Made by a program: the position numbers and the translations under genes
Notes under the pieces: model-generated
What the model was told of the DNA's origin: nothing
The model's database searches: none
The model's input: only the letters and a program-made list of their open reading frames with translations
Source: Teratosphaeria epicoccoides
Lineage: Eukaryota; Ascomycota; Dothideomycetes; Mycosphaerellales; Teratosphaeriaceae
NCBI GenBank assembly: GCA_021401465.1
Contig: JADDMT010000046.1
Coordinates: forward strand, 124,001-188,000
DNA: 64,000 nt
Direction of reading: 5' to 3'
In this document: positions 30,548 through 43,118 of the stretch, in pieces
How positions within the stretch are numbered: the first letter of the stretch is position 1
Layout: every line of letters starts with the position of its first letter

Positions 30548-32426
30548 ATGGCAGCCATGACCGACAACAAGAATGGCGGTTATCCACGTGGAGGTAATGG
30601 CTACGGCAATAGCAATGGCATGTACAACAATGGATACGGCTCCCGCAGCCAGGTCTACGGAGGCATGCACCAAAACCCGCAGACCGATCTGGCTGCCATC
30701 GCTCATAGCTTCCAAGGCATGAACTTGCAAAACCAACCCTTCGCCGCCCAGGCCAAGAGCTCCATGATGTCCAATGGCCCCGGCAATTACGGCAATATGG
30801 CTGCCATGCCATCTGCCCTCTACGGCGCGACTGGCCAGTACGTCTTCCCAAACAACTATGCCAGCAGCAACAACGCTCAGTCGCCGAACATGTACACGCC
30901 ACATGCTTCTCAGTACATGCAGCCAATGAACTACCAAGGCTACCAGCAGCATGACCACAGTCCGCTATCGAACAACTGGACTCCGACCACAGCAGGCGCG
31001 ACTGCAGAGGTGCCTACGCTCATCACACCACGCCGCGACTCCATTTCATCCAACGAGAACGACCAGCCGACAACCCCGTCTTACGCCAGCTACCCTTTTG
31101 CAGGACAAGGCGCCGTTACGATCAATCGATCACCGAGCGGCGTCTTCACCCACAGCACGCCATCTCCGACGTCGATGATGGGTCCATACGGCATGCCTAT
31201 CGCCAAGCAGCCAGAGCAGAGTGATGTCTCTCCTCGCATCAAGCTTCTCATTGCAAAGGATCCAGCTATTCCGCGTGCCATCCCAGCACCATCCTCACCG
31301 CTCAAGCCGCTGGACAGAGCTCTGGAGAACCAGCGCGGCGAGACAAACGTCTATATCCGCGGCTTGCTGCCCGAGACCACCGACGAGATGCTTGAGACTT
31401 GGGGTCAGCGCTTCGGCGACATCAAGAGCTCCAAGTCCATCATCGACCTGAACACCGGTCTGTGTAAGGGGTATGGCGACCACCCTCATCGCTTTTATCT
31501 CTGACGTTGCTGACATGTTTCAGTTTCGGCTTTGTCAAGTATCATAACTACGAAGACGCCGAGAATTGCATTCGTGGCTTCCACTACCTTGGCTACGAGG
31601 TCAGCTTCGCAAGGGTGAGTGCCGTCAGCTGACCCGAAACTCTCTTGACCCATCTGACGGACAAACCAGGAGTCCTTCTACTCGAAGCTGAAGACCTTCT
31701 CCGACGAGGGCAACACCAACCTCTACGTCTCCAACCTGCCGAAGAGTATGAACGAGCACGAGCTTGCGCAGCTCTTCGCTCCGCACAAGGTTTGCTCATC
31801 TCGTATTCTTCGGGACAAGAACGGCCACGGTCGGGGTGTTGGCTTTGCTCGGTGGGTCAACGTCATGCTCGACGTTCTATCGCTGCCTGCTAACATGATA
31901 TAGCTTCGAGAGCCGTGACGCTTGCGAAGAGGTCATCAAGACATTCAACAACCACTCGATCAATGCCAACGGCGAGGAGCTCCAGATTCAGATTCGCTTC
32001 GCCGACACTCAGGAGCAAAAGGCTCTCAAGCAGCAGACCCAGGCCGCCCGCCAGTTCCGCTCCGCCGAGTATGAGTTCGCCACGCAAGCATGGAGGCAAG
32101 GCCGTCTACCATATGCTGGCACCACTGTGAACGACGTCCCAGCCAGCAATGAGTTTGAGAACTACCTTGGCGGCTCCGCCAGCGTTCCTATCCAAGGCCA
32201 GCGATGGGCTCAATCCGCGATCCGTCAAATGCCCGGTCGCAGCCCCCTCGGCGGTCTACCGTACACCAATGCGGGAACCCAGCAGCCAGTGGTCCAGATC
32301 AACGTCGCCGCGAGTGCTGATGTTGAGGGCTCGACTACGGACGCTGCCGACGTCAAGCCAGCCGTCACCGCGATCCGAGGTAACAGCCCGGTCAACTCTG
32401 CCGCTGCTACTTCCGAACAGGAGTAG
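30548..32426 (+). CDS. RNA-binding protein with two RRM domains (RBMS/MSSP-like)
   Basis: Four exons, 30548-31470, 31524-31614, 31670-31851 and 31904-32426, join in frame to 572 residues. All introns are 52-55 nt with GT..AG ends. The N-terminal 260 residues are Gly/Asn/Gln/Tyr-rich and disordered. RRM1 starts near 266 with VYIRGLLPETT (RNP2), and its RNP1, KGFGFVKY, is split by intron 1. RRM2 has NLYVSNLP and GRGVGFARF, with intron 3 in RNP1. The C-terminus carries FRSAEYEFATQAWRQGRLPYAG and a Thr/Ala-rich tail. The closest known architecture is the RBMS/MSSP single-strand RNA/DNA-binding group. A role in mRNA stability or translation is inference. It has a long leader with a candidate intron. 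Confidence 0.9.
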
Positions 32427-33515
32427 TCGTTGCCAACGACTAACACCGCCGCGCAACTATCCTTATCATCGGCTTCGATCTGTATATCATGAATGGCCGG
32501 CTGCATCACGGTCGCTACGAGCCATGACCTTATGACTGCATCACATCTCCCCGCAATCATCGATACTCAACAACAAGCACGTACCAACGCAACATCAACC
32601 TCATCAACGGGCATCACCCCTCTGCATCGATGACCATGTGTTCGGCGCCGCCCTGCTTGGGTCTGTTGCCAGGAAGATAACATATTCGGGTGCATGTATT
32701 TTCGGCTTATCATGCTTAGGGTTTTTTGTGTGGATGGCGGTGCCAGCATAGCGTCTTTTCTTCCCTCACATGTCCCCCAAAAGAGCAGCTTCTCGGCCTT
32801 CGCGGGCTTGTTGGTATCGTCGGCGGTAATGGTAATCATTCGTTGCTGCTGTGCGAGACAGTATGCATGGTACAATGGGAGCACCTGTACGAAGAGAAGC
32901 GAATAGAGCTGTGCATCGACTGTCTTGCAGTGCCTTCCTGTCTCGTCGGCCCATCTCATGGTTCGTCCAACCTCGAATAGCGTACCAATGTGGTCTCACA
33001 CCATTGCCGCGCCTTTTGCATTACGAAACCGAAATACGCGTCATACATAGAGATACGTATCGCAAGCTACAGCTTATACATGCACCTACCGTGGAAAGCG
33101 AGGCTGGAACTTGGACTTCGGGCCATCTTATCCAGCTTGCCAATATAATAATGCCGTTCGAACCTCTGCCCTCATTGCCCGTCTCAACAGGAATATGATC
33201 TCCAAGGTAGGCGTCAGTGAGCGACAAGGATTGTTCAAAACCAATGACCCGCGAAGTACATCATTAGCCTCTGATTGGCCACCATCGCGTTTCAACCCAC
33301 CTGCAGAGTTTCAGCCCACAATTCCCAGATAGGGATAACACTGCTGCAAGGCACACGGTTTCCCGTGGCAGTGAGCTTGCTTACATGCTTTCTGAGCAGG
33401 CCATCGGAAATCAGAAGGACACAGCAAGAGGCCCACCCCAGTGTGATGCTTCACGATTGCGCGGACGAGCCTAGCGCTGCTTGAAGCGTGCGATGTCACA
33501 TTTGTCCGGGAAAGG
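32427..33515. other. intergenic, no gene supported
   Basis: Downstream of the RRM gene and upstream of TAO3. Short frames only. Confidence 0.5.
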
Positions 33516-36500
33516 ATGAGTACGTATGGCCCGCGATTTCCGAAATTACGCCCAGCTGTCTGGAGGAGGGTCCACCAGATGTTTGGCAATAATTGGGTTG
33601 TCAAAAGCGAGGTGAAGCAGGAAGCTGACTGGAAGCCTTACAGCTGTGCCCTCGCCGCCTGATGGACGAGCACTCTCTTCGCCGGCCGCCGACGTTACCA
33701 TCAGCCCACCGCCGGAGCCACTACTCATCGCACCGCCCTCCGTGCCTTTCTCTGCCACGCGCGACCACTCCGTGACACGAGGTAGAGCGCTCAGTGCGGC
33801 CAGCCCTCGCAATGCGTCGCCCCGAGGTATCACGCCGGCAACACAGTCACGTGCGAAACAAAGCTTGGAGGTGGAGCGCAAACCCTCTGTATACGGCCAC
33901 CATAGGCAGACCTCCATCGTGCACGGGGTCCAGCATTCGCGCAACCCGAGTCTGCTGTCCTCGACCGCTACAAGCCCTCTGAGCCCGCATAAGACATTGG
34001 CAACTGGCTCGCCAGACCCGAGTGTGCCAAATGGCGCAGCGGGTTTGAAGAAGAGTCCTTCAATGTCTACGTTGCACAGCAGTCCTGTGAATGGCAATGG
34101 TGTACAAGCAAACCGTGGCTTCGACAATACTGGGTCTGCAAAGCGTCCAGAGCGCATGCTCAGCGGCAAGGTCAAACGCAACCATGAACACCACAGTTCC
34201 CAGTCCAGAGCGCATGTCCAGCAGCCGGAGTTGAAGACTGTTGGTGAGTATGCGTTGCACCATCTGTTCACGTCTTTCATAGCGGAAGCAGATGAACGTA
34301 TTGAGCGCTGCCTTCCGAAGGCGGGACAGCGCGAAGAGCCACGTGTAGAGAACATCTGTGGTCCGGGCGCCGACCCTGCCTTCGATCAACTGGTCTCCTC
34401 TCTCGGGCATATCAACAGGCACAAGCCAAATTCGTTGATCGACTCGGTCATACATTGGCGGAAGAAGAAGGCAGATGCTGCCAATCAGACTTGGAATGAA
34501 TGGCAACACATGGTTGAGGCTAACAGGATCACCCATCGACCCAATGTCAACGGATCATTCTCCTCTCAGCAGTCAGTTGGCGGGACCAGCTTGCAGATGA
34601 CGGCGAAGGAGCAGAGCGTGAAGGTAGCAGATCGCCGATCGACCATCTCAATCTACATTCTTTGTCGCGTGTTGCTTGAAATCATCAGCCAGACGACGTT
34701 GAAGGCTCTGAACGGGCCAGATGGAAGTCTGAACACTGCTGGCCGCCTAGAGGAGGTTATATATGGTCAACTGCAGAATGCAGACCCTGATATGATTGCA
34801 CAGGATCATGTGATACGCGCCAATTGGGTAATACGAGGTCAGCTTCTGGGTGTGATGAGTGCTGTTCGCTTTGAAGTGGTCACCGAGCGATTCATCAGGG
34901 ACCTCGAGAAAGCACAGAGGAGATTGGCAGTCAAGGGTCTTGCAGAGCCAAGACTGGTGTCAAAGACATCATTGCTTGTACAAAGTATGAGGTGGCTCAA
35001 GATCCGGACTCAACCAGAAGCGGCTTGGGATCACGCGTGCGATATGCTGACGCTACTGGCAAGATTCTTTACCGAGGTCCACGGGCGAGTGATGAAGCAT
35101 GCATACGCATCTCTCTTCGAGCAGCTGCTTCTCCCGATTGCGGCAACAGCCACATTTGAGCTCAACACGCCAAAGTGGCGAAATGTGGTGAACACTCTCC
35201 AGCCACGGATATCCCAAATGCTTATCAAAGCGGAACACTGGCCATACATGTACCCACTACAAGCTATGCTACTATGCGCCTCGCCTTCCGAGCAATTCGT
35301 GATGCAGTGGCTGCCTCTGGTGACTTCCGTTCAGCCAAAAGCACGAGACAAGACAGGGCGCTCACATGCGCTGAAGGCACTGTGCCGTCTGGTGTGGCGA
35401 TACCTCTACCGCCACACAGAGTCTCCAAATGCTGTGTCGAGGAAGCTTGACGACATCATTAAACTTGTCTTTCAAGGCGGGAAGCGATATCTGATCTCCA
35501 CAGACCCAGCCATAGCGGACCCGCTCATTCAGCTTATTCGCATCATAGGACATCGGCATCAGGAGCTATGCTTTCGCGCCATCATATTCCCACTGATTAG
35601 CTCTGACAAATTCTCCCCTGGACGTGAGCTGAAAATCGATGATCTTGACCCCGAGAGGACGGTCATTGGCATTCGTGCTTTCCTAGCTCTCATGGGAGAT
35701 TTGGAGAAGGGGGAAGCGCCCTCGTTTCCGACTAGCTTCGAGTGTGATGCACTCATCGACCCATCCTCGCGTGCTCCCGTCACGCATCGTAGAACGCGAT
35801 CTCAAGGCTTTGCTTTATCCGCTGGACGGACTGAACGACTGTCACGACCTGTAATGACGACGAAGATGAACGATGTGACGAAAGGCTACTATTTGAAATT
35901 CTGCGAAATACTTGGCGAGCTTACGATCATCTGCGACAACACTTTTGGCGGCCAAGCCGTCACCGACGAGAAATTGCTTATGCAGCACACACCGAAGACG
36001 CCAAAGGTGGAAGCTTTCAGCTTCAATCGAAGAGACGAGGTTAGCGATCCTGACGGTAGAAGGCAACACTATTACGACCTGTTGCATGTGGCCGTGGAAG
36101 CTCTGCCGAGGTGCTTGTCACCTCGCCTCCCTATCCGGCAGTTGGTCAGTCTACTTTGCACTGGCACGGCACACATACAAGCCCACATTGCCAGCTCGTC
36201 GACTCAATCACTCATTTCTATCGCTCGTCAAGGGTACGCGCAGCAAGTCACAATTGGTTTCGCGCGCTTCATCATTAACTACGATGACCGCTACTCAACA
36301 GTGTCCGGTTCTGATGGAAGCCTGCTTGGTCCAGGTCACATCGAGAGCACCTTGCAACTATACTTGGAGCTGGTCCAAATCTGGATCGACGATATTCAGA
36401 AGCGCGCGCGCCTCGCGAAAGCAGAGCCTGCAGACGAGGATGACCTACAGCAGCAGCGCGCTCTGCCTTTAGACCTCTCTGCCACATGGGCGCATGTTGA

Positions 36501-39500
36501 TGAGGTAGAGTCCCATGGCTTGTTCTTCCTCTGCTCACCATCACGGGCTGTCCGAGCCATGGCGGTTGACGTCCTCCGTCTTGTGCCAAAGTTCGACACA
36601 GCTCTGGACAAGCCACAGACCCGTATAATTGGCTTCCTTGAGGGGAGCTCGGAACAAGTGATTGATGCCAATGACGAACGTCTTTCGCTCGCGGAGCGAA
36701 GCCGACTCAACAAGGGCTTACGGAAGAGCAATGTCAACAGCACCCTGGTCGAGTTGTGCAGTAGCGAGGTCGCACATGATGCCAATTTGTGGTTTAAACT
36801 CTTTCCGAATTTGATCAAGCTAAGCCAAGAGATCTGCTCGTCCACTGTCGCGCTCACTCGAGAGCTGGTCTGCCAACGTCTTGCTCGATGTCACGGCGCT
36901 GTCAAGGATATTGGCGACGGGCAGAGACAACCACAGTATGGTACAATCGATCATGCTTTTGGCCCGAGCAAGCCGATGAACCGATGGCCGACCTCTTCTC
37001 CGGAGGTTGTGGCTGAGCAGTGGAAGATCGACCTCATTTTTGCTTGCACCACGCTCACGAACATTGGCGCCAGCAGCCATAGCTTGCCAGTCTCCGGCGC
37101 AAGCTCACTCCACACGCGCAAGAGCTCCAGGTCGTCGGCAACAAGCTCTGAAAAGTTTGCATCCGCAAGCGAGCTGTTCAAGAAAGTGGTGCCGCTACTG
37201 GCAGCTTCGAACACGTCGGTGCGAGCGGCTGCTGTCACTGGCCTCGGCGCCACAAATCCAACACTGTACCACACACTGCTCGAAGTAATGCAGCCATTCG
37301 TACAGCAGAGCAGCCAGGAAGCAAAGGCGCTCACATCGAACCAACGACATATGACCAGTCCGCAGAGAAACAGAAGGGGCGACTACTTGCGAACGGAGAT
37401 CACGCATCTGCTCAGTCTGACCTGCCACCTCCTGAAGGATCCGCTCGTGTCTGAAGAGGACGGCGATGGCTTTGCACTGTCGTACGTGATGGACTATACC
37501 AAGCACCTCCGACTGTTCCTCAGCGATACAGAAATCCAGAGTGATATCCGGCTTCAGAAGCTCAGGACACATTTCTGTGCGCTAATAGAATCGCTGTATG
37601 ACGTCGTGCGCCCACTGAAGGATTCTTCGAGATGGATGTCCTTCCAAGCTAGGCAAGCTACATTCTCCTTGATGGAAAACTGGTGCGGTTTCTCGCCTCA
37701 TGAGCAGCAGCTGCGCCGACAACAGGACCATCTGCGCCGGTCGCTGCTTGACCAGGAACACGATACGCATCGTGGGGTCATCAATTCGGCAATCGAGAAG
37801 GAACGCAATGAGCTGCACACTGCCGCACTCAGCGCTATGGCTGGCCTGTGCGCCGGTCCACTCAACTTTATCGCAGACAGCCGCATACTCATGCAGTTCG
37901 ATGTTAGGCGGATGCTTTCGTGGATCGGCACAATCTTCGAAGCTCCAAGCGACCGAACACATGCTATCGGACGACGTGCTCTGCACAACTTGATTGTGCA
38001 CAATCTCGATCAGCCATTCCTCATGTCGCAAACTATGCGCATGTGCTACATCGCCCGGACACCCAAGGCGTTGACAAGCTACTTCGAAGTCGTGACGAAG
38101 ATCTTGACGGAGGAAAACACACTCAACATCGCATTCTGGAAGATTGTGTGCGCTGGTCTTTATACGCTAGGCAACGAGGACAATAACATCCGGATGAAGT
38201 CTGCTCGCCTGATGCGCACACTGGAAGAAAGACAAGGCAAGACATCGAAGCTGCAGGATTTGGATATCAGCGTTTCTGACAAGACGACCGCGGTGTACAA
38301 GCTAGCTCAATTCGAAATCTCAAGGCGTCTCTCGAAGCAGCACCCAGAGCTAGCCTTTCACGTCTTCTCGGAATTCTCTGCCTACTTCAATGAGCTGCAA
38401 CCAGAACCAGATCAGCAGCGTAATATGGTGTCTGGTATGCTGCCCTGGATCCAGACTGCCGAGTTGCAGTTGGATCCGAATGGTGGTCCCACAGCCACAT
38501 CTTACATGCTTCTGGTCAATTTGTTTGAGATCACCGTCAAGAGCAGCATCACTCTCCACAATGAGATCCAAGCCCTGTGGCAGGCGTTGGCGACAGGTCC
38601 ATACGCCGGCAATGTGCAGCTTGTCCTTGATTTCATCATTCAAACCTGCCTGGACAAGAAAGAGCATAACTTCGTGCTGTTCGCGAAGCAGATCGTTGTG
38701 TTTTTGTCCAAGACGCCGGCTGGCTCTAGGGTGATCGAGTATCTGCTCTTGCAAATATGTCCGAAGACTATGGTGGCTGAACGTCGCGAGCCTGCGCATG
38801 CGCCCGCAGATGCATCTGGTCTGCCATACATTGCCGACCTCTCCGTCGTATTGCCTGGTGGCGCGAAACAGAACAATTTATCGCTAGGTCAGCTCAGTAT
38901 GATTCTGCTTGTGGACTTGGTGGTCTCGCCCATTCAGCTGCCTGCTGATAAGGTGCCAACGCTGCTGCAGGTCGTACTTGTTCAATGGGACCAGTACATT
39001 AGCATTGTCCAGGATCAAGCGCGGGAGATGCTGGTTCACTTGATACACGAGCTAGTCATCTCTAAGATTGAGCCTGGAAGCACTGAGCCCGATAAGAAAG
39101 CGATCGAGGATTTCATCGAATCCATTCGGCGCCACGATCCAAAGATCATGTGGTCATATACTGATAGTGAGATCAAAGCTGGAGAAGAAGACAGTCGAGC
39201 AGTGTCCGAGCCGATGTCGTATGTGGTGGACGAGGCCGTCAAGATCTTTGCAGTCACTTACCCGACGATACGTGAAGATTGGGGCCGTATTACCATGCAT
39301 TGGGCTACATCTTGCGCCGTCCGCCATGTCGCCTGCAGGTCATTCCAGGTGTTCCGGTGTATTCAGACGACCCTTGACCAGCAGATGCTTGCTGATATGC
39401 TGGCCAGGCTTTCGAATACGATCGCCGACGACGAGAACCATGACTACTTAGTGTTCTCTCTGGAGATTCTGACAACTTTGCGAAGCATCATTGATGCGTT

Positions 39501-41253
39501 GACGCCGCTTGACTTGCTGCAGTACCCGCAACTCTTCTGGACTACTTGCGCCTGCCTGGATACTATCTTCGAGAAAGAGTTTCAAGAAGCACTAAGCATG
39601 TTGGGCTTGTTGCTGTCGAAGATGGACCTCAGCGATCCAGCAGTACTCAAGATACTGCGCGACAGCCAGCCCGCAAAATGGGAAGGTGGCTTCCACGGCT
39701 TGCATGACCTTGTCTACAAGGGCGTTCGCTCTAGCCGCTCGATGTGCCGCACACTTGCCATTATGGAAAAGCTGCTCAAGCTTCCATCGAGTGACATAGT
39801 CGGTAACGAGGAGAGACTCATGTTCACCATTCTCGCTAATTTGCCGCGGTATCTCCACCACTTCGAGAACGACAATGGTGACCCAGCTTGTTTAGAATCT
39901 GCGGAGATCTTAGCAGCTGCAGCTGACAGTCAGAACCATCAGCAATTGTCACGGGCGCTAGAAGGATTTACGGAGGGCCGCTACCGCGACGAAAAGGACT
40001 TCCTACTCCATACGGTCAAGGCTTTCCGTGCTGCGTTCTTCCCTACTCACGAATTCCGCAGTCTGGTGTTCCTGCTCGGTATGGTCAACAATGAGGTCAA
40101 TTGGGTCAAGGTGAAGACGATGCAGGCGCTCTGTGTCATTGTACCTGATGTTGACATGCGCAAGCCAGAGATTGCTAGTCAGGGACCCGATCTTATATCT
40201 CCGTTGCTGCGTCTTCTGCAGACCGAGCATTGCCAGCAAGCACTGGCGGTACTTGACAATGTTATCGAGATGACTGGCACGCCTCTTGACAACAAGCATT
40301 TGCGAATGAGCATGGCCGGATCTCACTCAAGCCGCGCTACGCGAAAGGAGTACGAGAGCACTAGATCTTTGTATGGTATACCTGAGGAGTCCGGGTGGTC
40401 GATACCAATGCCTGCTATCTATTCGGCACGGACGCGCGCCAATGTGCACGCGGTGTTCTATACCTTGGCATATGCAGGCTTGAACGGCGTCGAGGAGGAG
40501 ACGACCACACCTGAGATCGAGTTTTACAAGGATGATTATCAGTACGACTACTTCGATCGGACTGCTACCATGATGTCCGACGACACGCGAGCTGATGGTA
40601 ACATGCCTGAACTTGCGATGAAGCTTGATAGTCTTGATGACTTCTTCGAAGATGAGCAACTCGACAACGCTGCCCCTCTTGTTGACGGCGGCACTCGGTA
40701 TTCCAGCGGTCTCATCGAAGAGCGCGAAAATCTTTATGATCAGCAGGCGTTGCCAATTTTGCATCGATCACTCAAGCGCAATGCATCAGTCACTTCATTC
40801 CAGACAGGCTTTGCATCGTCCGAGATGCGCTATCCGACACGCGAGCCCACGATCATGAATCCAGGGGCTTTTGCGGCGCAAAATAGCCAGACCATCATAC
40901 GACCTGGTCTGCATAATCGATCGGTAACTTCGCCTGTGATGACGGCCTTAAACAGGACTCCGCCGCATCTGCAGAACGACATCATGTCCGGCGACGAAGC
41001 TGAACCAGAGCCCTTCTCTGATGATGAGGCATCGATTGGCCGATCGCACACTGCGGACGAGCCCCGATTTGTACAGCATCCTGTCAAGCCGGCTGGATTC
41101 AAAGCGGGTTTTCGATCCAGCCTGCGCAGGCTGACGAGCAGCGGGAGCAATAGGGAGGCCAAAGAGACATTAAAGGCCTACCATCAGACACAGAATAAAA
41201 GTCCAAGGGTACCTAAGGTGCCAGCTACATGGCTACCAAACGTCGAGCCGTAA
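33516..41253 (+). CDS. TAO3: cell morphogenesis protein Tao3/Pag1/Mor2 (Furry family)
   Basis: The main open frame begins with a GTG, with no usable ATG nearby. I infer a four-base first coding exon (33516-33519, ATGA), an intron with GTACGT donor, AGCTGAC branch and TTACAG acceptor (33520-33643), and a second exon 33644-41253. The product is 2537 residues. After a Ser/Pro-rich N-terminus comes the Furry N-terminal region (TVGEYALHHLFTSFIAEADE, INRHKPNSLIDSVIHWRKKK). Long alpha-helical repeats run through most of the protein, and an acidic, Ser-rich C-terminus ends it. Furry proteins are scaffolds of the RAM/MOR pathway with NDR kinase Cbk1/Orb6 and control polarised growth and cell separation. 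Length fits filamentous-fungal members. No disruption is seen. Confidence 0.95.
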
Positions 41254-41553
41254 GCGATAGCAGATGTGGAGGAATTGTACTGATAGAATGTTGACAGCTT
41301 ATGTGATCATATTCTAAAAGTACCTGATACCTCGCCTCGACTGCGCTCTTGAGGACAATACCAGAGCAATCGTGCGCCTGAATAAATAACTTTTTGAGAC
41401 ACGCGGGATGCCAAGGTTTGAATCTTTCAAGTCCTGGGGTCTTCCAGGTGTCTGTAGAGTGTACTCGCTTGGCGCCCGGTCAAACACTCGGCAACCCTCC
41501 GTCCGAAACTTGACACCTATCTCACACGGGTTGGCCGGAACTTCGTGATTAAA
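41254..41553. other. intergenic between TAO3 and the glycosyltransferase
   Basis: About 300 bp serving as TAO3 terminator and glycosyltransferase promoter. No specific motif claimed. Confidence 0.45.
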
Positions 41554-41694
41554 ATGCGCAATTCCTCAGCACAATACGCTTGTCGTCAATGTCGTCTCTA
41601 TACAGCACTAAAGCATTGGGGCGGGACTGGATGCCCACACCTGTATTGGGCAGGAGTAGAGGACGATTTGACTCCTGGCCGCTCGAGCCCGTGA
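41554..41694 (+). promoter_or_regulatory. upstream ORF overlapping the glycosyltransferase start
   Basis: An ATG at 41554 in good context (TAAAATG) opens a 46-codon frame that ends at TGA 41692-41694, beyond the main ATG at 41589 and in a different frame. If transcribed, it would suppress translation from the main ATG unless scanning is leaky. An alternative is that transcription starts between 41556 and 41589. Confidence 0.4.
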
Positions 41695-43040
41695 AGGCAC
41701 GCATCGCTTCGCCGACATCGCGTGCAATGTCAGCGCTGCAGATCAGAGGGCGATTGTGGGAGCGGGCTTTGATCAGCGCGCTCATCATCTTTGTTATGTA
41801 TTATATGCTGGGCCAGAGATCAACGGCATCAGTTGCCACATTGAGGAATCCGGCCAGTGGTTTTCTCTCGGGGTGGCGAGAAGGGAGTCGGAAAATTGAG
41901 CTGGTCGACAGTATAACTTGGGATGACTTTGCGTATAGTACCTATGCGACTGTGACGGATTATCTTTGCAACTCGGTCATGATGATGGAGTCGCTATTTC
42001 GAGTCGGCGCCAAGGCAGACAGATTGATTCTTTACAACGATAGATGGGATGTTGAGGACGCGAATTCGACAGAAGCACGTTTGCTCAGGCAAGCGAGAGA
42101 TCGTTATGGCGTCAAGGTCCAGCCGGTGCGAATTATTGAGCCGCACGACGTGACGGATCCAACCTGGGCCGAAGGCTTCACTAAGTGGTGGGCGTTCAAT
42201 CAGACACATTACAGAAGGCTCCTCCATATAGACTCCGATGGGACAATCTTGCGGCCCATGGACGAACTGTTCCTCATGCCTTCGGCCCCTGTCGCTATAC
42301 CACGGGCGTACTGGCTAGAGGATACACTCTGCTCGGCACTGACGCTGGTACAGCCTTCCACCGCGAACTTCCAGGCAGTCCAGCAGCAGATCCGGGTCAG
42401 GAAGGCCGGCGACTTTGATATGGAAATCATCAATTCTGTGTACGGAGCTAGTTGTGCCGTGATACCGCATAGACCTTATCTCGTCCTGTCGGGCGAGTTT
42501 CGAGGAGAGGATCATGTCAAGTATTTAGGTTCTAGCACCGAGAAGTGGGACGCGGAGGCTGTGATTCAAGAAGCAAAGTACGTTCACTTCTCCGACTGGC
42601 CTCTGCCGAAACCGTGGGTACCGCATACGCGGAAGCAATGGGATGAGGCCAAGCCCAAATGTGCTGATGGAGGCTATTGCGATGAGTTGAGAATCTGGAC
42701 GACGTTGTACGAGGACTTTTGGGAGAGGAGGGCTGATGTGTGTGGACCGGAATTTAAAAAGTGGGCTGAGCGAGAGGACTTCTCGCACGATGCGCCTTCG
42801 AGCACCAGTGTGGAAGATTTGGCGATGGCTGTCGGGCTTGGTACTCCGCCGAAGGAATTTGTTGCCCCTGAAGCAACGCCGACGGACTCGGTGGAAGTGG
42901 TAGAGACTGTTGTCAATGTTGTTGTCGTGGACGAGAACGGCAATGTGCTGCCAGATGACGTCGCGAAGGAGGAGATCGAGAAGTTGAACATGGCGCAACG
43001 CGGTATCGAAAGTGCGGAGCCAAACGCTGAGGAAGGCTAG
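41589..43040 (+). CDS. type II membrane glycosyltransferase, GT8-like (Gnt1-type candidate)
   Basis: Single exon, 483 residues from the first ATG. The longer frame starts at a TTG at 41580. The protein has a short basic cytosolic tail and one membrane anchor near residues 60-76 (ALISALIIFVMYYML). A lumenal GT-A catalytic domain follows, with STYATVTDYLCNSVMMMESL, DRLILYNDRWD and HIDSDGTIL near 211 carrying the DxD metal/sugar-nucleotide motif. Later YVHFSDWPLPKPW is typical of glycogenin/GT8-like fungal enzymes, including Golgi N-acetylglucosaminyltransferase Gnt1. A variable acidic C-terminus follows. It likely acts in Golgi glycan elaboration. The donor sugar cannot be read from the sequence. 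It is convergent with cofactor D, 78 bp away. Confidence 0.88.
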   Translation: MSSLYSTKALGRDWMPTPVLGRSRGRFDSWPLEPVKARIASPTSRAMSALQIRGRLWERALISALIIFVMYYMLGQRSTASVATLRNPASGFLSGWREGSRKIELVDSITWDDFAYSTYATVTDYLCNSVMMMESLFRVGAKADRLILYNDRWDVEDANSTEARLLRQARDRYGVKVQPVRIIEPHDVTDPTWAEGFTKWWAFNQTHYRRLLHIDSDGTILRPMDELFLMPSAPVAIPRAYWLEDTLCSALTLVQPSTANFQAVQQQIRVRKAGDFDMEIINSVYGASCAVIPHRPYLVLSGEFRGEDHVKYLGSSTEKWDAEAVIQEAKYVHFSDWPLPKPWVPHTRKQWDEAKPKCADGGYCDELRIWTTLYEDFWERRADVCGPEFKKWAEREDFSHDAPSSTSVEDLAMAVGLGTPPKEFVAPEATPTDSVEVVETVVNVVVVDENGNVLPDDVAKEEIEKLNMAQRGIESAEPNAEEG

Positions 43041-43118
43041 CAGAGTAAAGAGGTCGAGTCATGGATGAGCGGCATGGCGGCATCGGGTCCTTACACAGCG
43101 AACAGCTTAATCAACGAT

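Noticed and set aside
33546..34355. 269-residue minus-strand frame inside TAO3
   Set aside because: Fully antisense to the strongly conserved N-terminal coding region, with no domain. It is a shadow of codon bias.
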